Source: JAICTV01 sp035634055 (GTDB lineage: Bacteria; Planctomycetota; Phycisphaerae; Tepidisphaerales; Tepidisphaeraceae). Taken from it: a stretch of DNA of 7,547 nucleotides. The notes beneath the pieces are model-generated. The model was not told where the DNA came from. It worked only from the letters and a program-made list of their open reading frames with translations, and made no database searches. The translations under genes and the position numbers were made by a program. Below are positions 1-4,892 of the stretch, piece after piece. Each line of letters starts with the position of its first letter. The stretch's first letter is position 1. The stretch is from contig DASQDR010000071.1 of NCBI GenBank assembly GCA_035634055.1, positions 1-7,547 on the forward strand. Reading direction: 5' to 3'.

Positions 1-31
1 AACCCGTTTGACCGGGGAAGTTGGGCGGATA

Positions 32-307
32 ATGAGTGCTCGAAATACCATTCCGAAGACGGTGCAGGTAAGCGTCAACGGTCAAAGCGTGCCGGTCATC
101 ATCCACGAGAACATAATTCCCGCCGACAAAACGGAAGCTGAGATTTGGGAATGGGCGACGGAGCAGGCGAACCAAGCCAGGGCAGGTCGCGACGACGGGG
201 TAGGCCGGTATAGTGCGCAATGGCCGGGCGGGCCATGGACGTGGGTGCGTCGGGTGTGGCACGAGAGCGGGGCCGTCGAAATTTTTTTGGCCGACGGCAA
301 CGGATAA
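32..307 (+). CDS. Small hypothetical protein, 91 aa
   Basis: I do not recognise this protein. The ATG at 32 is preferred over an in-frame TTG at 8, because purine-rich stretches (GGGGAAG at 14-20, GGGCGG at 23-28) precede the ATG. The N-terminal third looks like a beta-strand pair (VQVSVNGQSVPVII). A charged, probably helical segment rich in Glu, Trp and Ala follows (EAEIWEWATEQANQAR). The C-terminal third is rich in Trp and Gly (PGGPWTWVRRVWH) and ends in VEIFLADGNG. There is no signal peptide, membrane segment or cysteine. Codon use is sensible but less GC-biased than in the genes at the right of the window. It lies next to a hairpin-rich, gene-poor stretch, so it could be cargo of a mobile or decayed region. 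A real small gene is more likely than not, but no function can be given. Confidence 0.45.
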   Translation: MSARNTIPKTVQVSVNGQSVPVIIHENIIPADKTEAEIWEWATEQANQARAGRDDGVGRYSAQWPGGPWTWVRRVWHESGAVEIFLADGNG

Positions 308-347
308 TCAGTGCCAGCAATCGCGCCAACAATTCAGGTGCGACCGA

Positions 348-378
348 GCGAAAACCCCAGCAAAAGACGCGTTTTCGC
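348..378 (+). other. Perfect 8-bp inverted repeat (hairpin)
   Basis: GCGAAAAC at 348-355 pairs perfectly with GTTTTCGC at 371-378, leaving a 15-base loop. No T-run follows, so it is not a standard intrinsic terminator. It abuts the tRNA-like minihelix that begins at 380, only one base later, so the two could stack in one structured RNA or be recognised together as DNA. The pairing is seen directly; any function is unknown. Confidence 0.4.
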
Positions 379-379
379 C

Positions 380-412
380 GGAGCCGTCAGGGTTCAAATC
401 CCCATGGCTCCA
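380..412 (+). other. tRNA-like acceptor/T-arm minihelix, or remnant of a tRNA/tmRNA 3' end
   Basis: Bases 391-401 read GGTTCAAATCC, an exact match to the conserved T-arm (B-box) consensus of tRNA genes. GGAGCCGT (380-387) pairs with ATGGCTCC (404-411) over 8 bp, including one G-U. A small internal loop follows (CA against C), then GGG (390-392) pairs with CCC (400-402) around the 7-base T-loop TTCAAAT. A412 sits where the discriminator base would be, followed by CT rather than encoded CCA. The helix is about as long as a tRNA acceptor stem plus T stem, but no D arm or anticodon arm lies between its strands. It could be a degraded tRNA or tmRNA 3' end left by integration or deletion, a free-standing tRNA mimic, or chance. 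The pairing is seen; the identity is inference. Confidence 0.35.
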
Positions 413-436
413 CTGACCTCCTGACTGCCCCCCAAT

Positions 437-464
437 AGCTCCGGGCCGGCGATGCCGGGAAGCT
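437..464 (+). other. GC-rich imperfect hairpin, possible weak terminator
   Basis: AGCTCC (437-442) pairs with GGAAGCT (458-464) with one bulged A, and an inner stem CGGC (447-450) / GCCG (454-457) closes a GAT loop. The following bases TGTCTTAATTCT are only moderately T-rich. It could end transcripts coming from the small ORF at 32-307, but it lacks a clean U-tract, so this is a weak call. Confidence 0.25.
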
Positions 465-659
465 GTCTTAATTCTAACGCTTTTCCGTCAGAGGCTTTGT
501 AACAGAGCCCTTGAGAATTTGATCTGCCGGAATGAAATGGAGATGCGCGCGCCCATTGATTGCTTGAGGCAAGCGGGGAATAGAAATGTGAGACTGTGAT
601 CAGTGCAGCAGTGACCGAAGATTTTTTCGAGGTCACGTGGGTACGTCATGTACCGTTAA

Positions 660-830
660 TACTCTTCCGGCAGCAAAATCTTCGTCGCAGACCGATCACC
701 TTCGGATGCGTGCCGTCGCGGAGCAGGTACGCCGACAGGATGGTGGATGAAGAACAACCTCGGGCTGACCGTCAACAACGGAAGCTCACCGAACATCCTC
801 GACGACTGGATTACTGACGCGGTTGTTTGA
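660..830 (+). pseudogene. Start-less open frame, possible C-terminal remnant of a decayed gene
   Basis: The frame opens right after a TAA at 657-659 and runs 56 codons to a TGA at 828-830, with no start codon near its upstream end. The first ATG, at 747, would give only 27 residues. Its translation is more protein-like than the other frames here: it begins YSSGSKIFVADRSPSDA, contains WWMKNNLGL, and ends in SSPNILDDWITDAVV. The style resembles the C-terminal end of secreted or prepilin-like proteins that are abundant in planctomycetes, but this is an impression, not a match. The upstream frames are broken by stops, so if it derives from a gene, the N-terminal part has been lost or frameshifted. 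It could also be non-coding sequence that is open by chance. Confidence 0.3.
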
Positions 831-924
831 ATCTTGGGTTCAAGAGTGGAGTTCGCGGAACGGTTCAACGTTGTTCAAAGAGTCCAGTCCTCACCCTCTG
901 TGTAATGAATTTGCGAACGAATCC

Positions 925-2850
925 TCAAACGCCCCGGCTCTTGCGCCGCAGCAGCGCCACACTACCCAAAGCGAGCAGCGCCGCACTCGATGGTTCGGGC
1001 ACGGACTGGCCATCGTTTAGCGCGTGCAGGCTGGTCACGCCCCCTGTGGTGATCAGCTCGTACTCGAAACCCGGCAGCAGCCCCGAGATGGTGATGCTGC
1101 TGAAACTGCCGCTCTGAGTTCCACCCACCGCGAGCAGTTGAAAATCGTCACCGGCGTCCGGCGCGAAGCCGTTGATGAAATCCAATTCCAGCTTCCCCAG
1201 CAACGACATGTTCCCGCTCACGTTGATGACGTCGTAGAGCCCCGCGGAAGTTCCCGCCACCTCCATGACGAACGTGCTGCTGGAACCCTGTTCGAAGTCG
1301 CCGTTAACGGTAATCAACCCCGGGGAAAAGCCGGGCGAGAGCGTGCCACCAACAAAGACCGTGCCGTTGATCGTACCGTTGCCGGTGTGCGTCCCCCAAG
1401 ACGATATGTCCGCGTCGATGGTGCCGCCCTCTAGACGGAGAGTGGCGTCGTCATCGAGATAGATGCCGCGGTTGAGGGAGCTGACGCGGCCGCCGGGCTG
1501 AACGATCAGGTTGCCATAAACTTCAAAATATCTCTCGTTCGTCCATTGGCCTGCAGCTGCAACTGTTGCACTGCCGCGCAACTCGCTGTCGTATGTTTTC
1601 AGTTGCCCGTTCTTGATCGTCACCGCCGCCCCTTCGTTCACCACTAGTTCGGGCGTCGAGTAAATGTGGCCGCCCAGATTTAGGGTGACATCGCCCCGGC
1701 TGACGCGGGCGTCGCCGCTTTGCGCGTCAGCGGTAAAGTTCACGCTGTACGTCGACGCCTTGGCGAATGTCACCGCTCCGGTGGCGGTGGGCGTGGTGCC
1801 GGTATCCCAGCTTCCGGCGTCCGCAAACGCGGCCGTCGCCGACGGCGCCGTCCAGTAACGATTTGACTGCGCGGAAAATCCATCCAGATCGTCCAAGCTC
1901 AGTTTTAATACCAAGGGCGCGTTTGAATCACCGGCCGTGGGGGTGACCCTGAAGGCCGAAACCGGCCCGCCCAACAGCGCAACGAAATCGACGCTCTGCC
2001 CCGCCTGAAAAATTCCCAGCGACTGGCCTTGAACCGAGATTTCGTACGCTGCCGCCCCGCCGGTGGGGAACCCGAGGATCCCGTTGAAGCGCCCGGAGTA
2101 CTCCAACCCACTCTCCGGCGTCAGGAACCACGCCGCATCGGGCAGCTCGCCGTCCTCCTCGTAATCGTCGAAGTAGCCGTATCCGCCGCCACTGTACCTC
2201 CTGTCTGGAGTCCAGGGAGCGTCCTGAGAGCTGCCGAAGGGATCGGCAGATATTGAGAAGTCGCCGAAGGCAGAGCCGCTGCCATCGTGCATGTTCCTAT
2301 ACCCCGGATCGAAATACGCGCCGGCGCTCGCGCCCACGGTATAGGTGCCCGGGTTAATGGAACCTCCCTTGAACACGCCCTCACCAAGCCCGCCCGCGCC
2401 TTCCCAGAACTGCGGGCCGCTGAGGCTGAACGACCCCTGACCGCCGCCGCTGGCCCAGTTGCTGCCGGCAAGGCGGTAATACGCCGGCGACCCTGTGACC
2501 TCAAAGGTGACCCCGGAATGAGCAAGTGCCTCGCCGGCGACTTCGGCATCATTTCTCCCGTATTCGGCCCTCGCGCTGGCGCCGGCACTGCCGTAGAAGC
2601 CGCGGCCGGAGGTGTAGAGTTCCCCGCTGACGCTCCCGTTGATAAGTAATGGCGGCGCGTCGAGGTTGAAGCTGCTGGCGAACGTGGGAGCGCTCGATGA
2701 TTCGCCCGTGGTCTGACCGCCGCGGGATCCGCTCGTACCGCGAAACACTTGCGTGATGGTCACATCAGCCATCGCGGTGGAGGATGAGAAGACGAGGAGG
2801 GCCGTGAGTGCGCAGATACGTCGCGCGCGGCGACAATCGAACAATTGCAT
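925..2850 (-). CDS. Secreted PEP-CTERM sorting-domain protein with beta-repeat regions, 641 aa
   Basis: The start at 2850 was chosen over an upstream in-frame ATG at 2916 because it places a classical signal peptide at the very N-terminus: basic RRARR, a hydrophobic ICALTALLVF core, and a likely AMA cleavage site near residue 28. Residues about 30-325 form a Gly/Ser-rich ectodomain with an acidic patch (YFDDYEEDGELPD, about 226-238). From about residue 330 the pattern is that of autotransporter-like beta-solenoid repeats. The segment containing GGTLSPGFSPGLITVNGDF is followed by a YDVINVSG strand, as is common in planctomycete and verrucomicrobial surface proteins. The C-terminus carries the sorting tail: VPEP at 617-620, a short hydrophobic stretch (AALLALGSVALL), and the basic end RRKSRGV. 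Known family behaviour is export by Sec and processing by an exosortase. No exosortase or glycan cluster is in this window. The specific role is unknown; adhesion or an envelope/matrix role is inference. Confidence 0.9.
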   Translation of the reverse strand: MQLFDCRRARRICALTALLVFSSSTAMADVTITQVFRGTSGSRGGQTTGESSSAPTFASSFNLDAPPLLINGSVSGELYTSGRGFYGSAGASARAEYGRNDAEVAGEALAHSGVTFEVTGSPAYYRLAGSNWASGGGQGSFSLSGPQFWEGAGGLGEGVFKGGSINPGTYTVGASAGAYFDPGYRNMHDGSGSAFGDFSISADPFGSSQDAPWTPDRRYSGGGYGYFDDYEEDGELPDAAWFLTPESGLEYSGRFNGILGFPTGGAAAYEISVQGQSLGIFQAGQSVDFVALLGGPVSAFRVTPTAGDSNAPLVLKLSLDDLDGFSAQSNRYWTAPSATAAFADAGSWDTGTTPTATGAVTFAKASTYSVNFTADAQSGDARVSRGDVTLNLGGHIYSTPELVVNEGAAVTIKNGQLKTYDSELRGSATVAAAGQWTNERYFEVYGNLIVQPGGRVSSLNRGIYLDDDATLRLEGGTIDADISSWGTHTGNGTINGTVFVGGTLSPGFSPGLITVNGDFEQGSSSTFVMEVAGTSAGLYDVINVSGNMSLLGKLELDFINGFAPDAGDDFQLLAVGGTQSGSFSSITISGLLPGFEYELITTGGVTSLHALNDGQSVPEPSSAALLALGSVALLRRKSRGV

Positions 2851-3107
2851 TGCATTACTCGTGTGTGGCAATGAAGGCCGGGCGAACGTTAAAAAATCCG
2901 CTGGCGGAGGAAGCATTAGCCCGTCGATCCGAAGTCAACGACGAGCGATGCCTGTGACCTTTATCGGTGTGAAACGTGTCCTTCCTGACCGATGAGGATG
3001 CGCAAACCATACAGGCGCAGTGCGGCAAAGCCATTTAATTCCAAGTTCTAAGTCTGACCGGGGGCCGCGCTGTCGGCCGTCGTTGCTTTCGCTTATCACC
3101 GGGCGGC
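2851..3107. other. Divergent intergenic region
   Basis: This region separates the minus-strand PEP-CTERM gene from the plus-strand methyltransferase, so it should contain promoters in both directions. Toward the right, TTTAAT at 3034-3039 is a good -10 hexamer, but I see no convincing -35 at normal spacing. A 5-bp hairpin (GGCCG 3063-3067 / CGGCC 3074-3078) lies 30 bases before the methyltransferase start. GC content rises sharply toward the right edge. No small gene with believable codon use was found. Confidence 0.4.
2912..2938 (-). promoter_or_regulatory. Candidate sigma-70-type promoter for the PEP-CTERM gene
   Basis: Read on the minus strand, TTGACT (2938-2933) is a near-consensus -35. 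After a 15-base spacer comes AATGCT (2917-2912), a poor -10. It lies about 60 bases upstream of the chosen start. The short spacer and weak -10 make this a tentative call. Confidence 0.2.
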
Positions 3108-3884
3108 ATGAACCGGTACGCGGCGGTGGCGGAGTATTACGATGCGGAGAACGAGCGGCTGGAGATGCTTCGGCGGGACGTGCCGTTTTTTCTGGAGCAC
3201 CTGCCCCGCCGGCGGCGGTTGTCGGTGTTGGAGCTTTGCGCGGGGACGGGGCGGGCGGCCATTCCGATCGCGCAGGCGGGGCACGCCGTGGTCGGGGTCG
3301 AGCGCGACCCGGCCATGCTCGCGATCGCCGCGCGCAAGCGTGACGCCGTCGGGCTGCGCGAGCGCGAGTTGAAGCTGCTGCGCGGCGACGTGCTGAAGCT
3401 GGACCTTGCCCGGCGGTTCGATCGCGTCTGCATCTTCTTCAATACGCTGCTGGCCTTCACCACCCTTCAGATGCAGGACCGCCTGCTGGGCGTCGTCCGC
3501 GCGCACCTGAAGCGCGGCGGCGTGTTCTGGCTGGACATCTTCCACCCCGATCACCACCTGCTGGCCGAGCGGAAGTCGATCGGCATGGAGACGTCGTCGT
3601 TCCACGTCCCGGCGCTGGGGCGGACGGTGGTGATGACGGTGGACGTGCGGCGCGAGATGAGCCGGCAGTGGATGGAGGTCACCTACCACTACCTCTGGTA
3701 CGACCAGCACGGCCAAGAGCGGCGCGAGAAGGCGTCGCTGGAAATGACCGCGATCTTCCCGCGCGAGCTGCGCCTCCTGCTGGAGCGCAACGGGTTCCGC
3801 ATCGACAAGCTCTACGGGAACTACGACGGCAGCGCGCTGTCGGCGGGTTCGCCGCGGATGATCGCCGCCTGTCGCCCGGCGTGA
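3108..3884 (+). CDS. Class I SAM-dependent methyltransferase, 258 aa
   Basis: This is a cytosolic Rossmann-fold methyltransferase that would transfer a methyl group from S-adenosylmethionine; the acceptor is not identifiable. Motif I is VLELCAGTGR at residues 40-49. The acidic residue ending strand 2 that contacts the ribose is E65 in VVGVERD. The adenine-side motif is GDV at 93-95, and the post-I region VCIFFNTLLAF (107-117) has the FNT-like form seen in methyltransferase domain 25-type proteins. GGVFWLDIFHP (137-147) follows as a core strand. The C-terminal half (about 155-240) is a beta-rich lobe ending in a helix and strand (LLLERNGFRIDKLYG), typical of small-molecule methyltransferases of this group. 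The length is normal. The Shine-Dalgarno sequence before the ATG is weak. It ends 12 bases before hemQ, so the two are probably one transcript. A link to heme metabolism is only suggested by position. Confidence 0.9.
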   Translation: MNRYAAVAEYYDAENERLEMLRRDVPFFLEHLPRRRRLSVLELCAGTGRAAIPIAQAGHAVVGVERDPAMLAIAARKRDAVGLRERELKLLRGDVLKLDLARRFDRVCIFFNTLLAFTTLQMQDRLLGVVRAHLKRGGVFWLDIFHPDHHLLAERKSIGMETSSFHVPALGRTVVMTVDVRREMSRQWMEVTYHYLWYDQHGQERREKASLEMTAIFPRELRLLLERNGFRIDKLYGNYDGSALSAGSPRMIAACRPA

Positions 3885-3896
3885 GGTTGCCGCATA

Positions 3897-4748
3897 ATGT
3901 GCGGCGTGATGACACCACACGCCAACGAGCCGGCATCGCCTTCGTCGTCGTCGTCCTCCCCGCAGGCCCCCGCCACCGCGCCCGCCCCCGCCCCCACTGC
4001 CTCGCCCGCCGCTGCCGGGCGCCCGCAGCCGGGCGGTTCGCCCGTCGGCGGCGCGGGGCCGCAGGTGCAGCGGCAGTTCGTCAACTTCGCGTTCTTCAGG
4101 ATCGACCCGGCCATCCGCCGCCTGCCCGATCAGGAAAAGTGGCGCGCCCGCAGCGAGTTCCTCAAGCAGTTCCAGACCCCGTGGAACGACATGATGTGCC
4201 TGACCTACTCCACCGCCGGGCTGAAGGCGGAGTGCGACTTCCTGCTCTGGCGGATCGCCTCGACGCCGGACGCGTTCCAGGAGCAGCAGCGGACGATGAA
4301 CAAGTCGACCATCGGCGGCTACCTCAGCATGCCGCACTCGTTCCTGGCGATGACCAAGCGCAGCATGTACATCGACAAGCTCGACCCGTTCCACACGGCC
4401 GAGTCGCGCACGCACATCATCCCCGGCAAGCGCAAGTACCTGTTCGTCTACCCGTTCGTGAAGACGCGCGACTGGTACCTGCTGCCGCTGGAAGAGCGGC
4501 AGGCGATCATGGACGTGCACATCAAGGCGGGCAACAAGTACCCCAGCGTCAAGCTCAACACGACCTACAGCTTCGGGCTGGACGACCAGGATTTCGTCGT
4601 CGCCTTCGAGACCGAGGAGCCAAAGGATTTTCTCGACCTGGTGATGGAACTGCGGGAAACCCAGAGCAGCAAGTACACGCAGCGCGACACGCCGATCTTC
4701 ACCTGCATTCAGATGCCGATGGAGCGGATCCTCGACCAGCTCTTCTAG
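3897..4748 (+). CDS. hemQ: Coproheme decarboxylase HemQ (chlorite dismutase family), 283 aa
   Basis: HemQ (ChdC) converts coproheme III to heme b by two peroxide-dependent decarboxylations, the last step of the coproporphyrin-dependent heme pathway, in the cytosol. The family domain spans about residues 58-283. The clearest block is YLFVYPFVKTRDWYLLPLEE (181-200), where Y185 aligns with the reactive tyrosine of HemQ and K189 with its conserved lysine. H208 in MDVHIKAG is the expected proximal heme ligand. Thirteen residues later stands N221, not the Arg of true chlorite dismutases, so chlorite degradation is unlikely. The wording resembles actinobacterial HemQ more than the Firmicutes form. 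The first ~57 residues are a Ser/Pro/Ala-rich, probably disordered extension. An in-frame ATG at 3909 is an alternative start that shortens the tail by only four residues. GAGG at 3882-3886 is a distant possible Shine-Dalgarno. The other coproporphyrin-pathway genes are not in this window. Confidence 0.92.
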   Translation: MCGVMTPHANEPASPSSSSSSPQAPATAPAPAPTASPAAAGRPQPGGSPVGGAGPQVQRQFVNFAFFRIDPAIRRLPDQEKWRARSEFLKQFQTPWNDMMCLTYSTAGLKAECDFLLWRIASTPDAFQEQQRTMNKSTIGGYLSMPHSFLAMTKRSMYIDKLDPFHTAESRTHIIPGKRKYLFVYPFVKTRDWYLLPLEERQAIMDVHIKAGNKYPSVKLNTTYSFGLDDQDFVVAFETEEPKDFLDLVMELRETQSSKYTQRDTPIFTCIQMPMERILDQLF

Positions 4749-4795
4749 CGTCGAGTTTCCCGGCTTCGGGTTCGGGCGCTATGGGGCGGCGGCGA

Positions 4796-4826
4796 TTCGA
4801 TCGCGGGCGACCGGACGTGTTAGAAT
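4796..4826 (+). promoter_or_regulatory. Extended -10 promoter upstream of the double SagB-like gene
   Basis: TGTTAGAAT at 4818-4826 is a TG-n extended -10 with TAGAAT (5 of 6 consensus bases). A weak -35, TTCGAT at 4796-4801, lies 19 bases upstream; extended -10 promoters tolerate poor -35 elements. Transcription would begin near 4833, giving a leader of about 60 bases before the GTG at 4893. A small 4-bp hairpin (CCCG 4759-4762 / CGGG 4767-4770) between hemQ and this promoter is too weak to be called a terminator, so read-through from hemQ is possible. Confidence 0.45.
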
Positions 4827-4876
4827 GTGTGGCTTGGACCGCGGCGGTCGCCGCAAGCATCTTCACGTCCCGCAGC

Positions 4877-4885
4877 GAGAGAGAG
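4877..4885 (+). promoter_or_regulatory. Ribosome binding site that decides the GTG start at 4893
   Basis: GAGAGAGAG, 7 bases before GTG 4893, is the best purine tract in the area. It supports that start over the in-frame GTG at 4827, which would overlap the -10 hexamer at 4821-4826 and add 22 unconserved residues. Confidence 0.5.
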
Positions 4886-4892
4886 CGTCGGC

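Larger units (their letters stand above)
308..924. other. Gene-poor, lower-GC stretch with hairpins and decayed coding sequence
   Basis: No intact gene with a credible start and codon use is seen on either strand over about 600 bases. Three hairpins lie close together at 348-378, 380-412 and 437-464, and a start-less open frame runs 660-830; these are listed separately. Base composition is visibly lower in GC than the rest of the window. No integrase, transposase or clear terminal repeats are present. No terminator with a T-run is seen on the minus strand just past the stop of the PEP-CTERM gene at 925. Confidence 0.5.

Noticed and set aside
300..415. Complete tRNA or tmRNA gene
   Set aside because: No D arm or anticodon arm fits upstream of the T-loop. 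Two of five T-stem pairs fail, the CCA is not encoded, and no reading frame resembles a tmRNA tag ending in LAA plus stop.
656..868. Minus-strand 70-codon frame in the gene-poor region
   Set aside because: It has no recognisable motif or convincing ribosome site, and it lies antisense to a frame that looks more protein-like.
2851..2880. Sigma-54-type promoter before the PEP-CTERM gene, as known for some PEP-CTERM genes
   Set aside because: TGCCAC followed by ATGCA on the minus strand does not match the TGGCAC-N5-TTGC pattern in sequence or spacing.
3096..4520. Long minus-strand open frame (474 codons) antisense to the methyltransferase and hemQ
   Set aside because: Its composition is dominated by Arg, His, Val and Gln runs without domain motifs, and it is opposite two well-supported genes.
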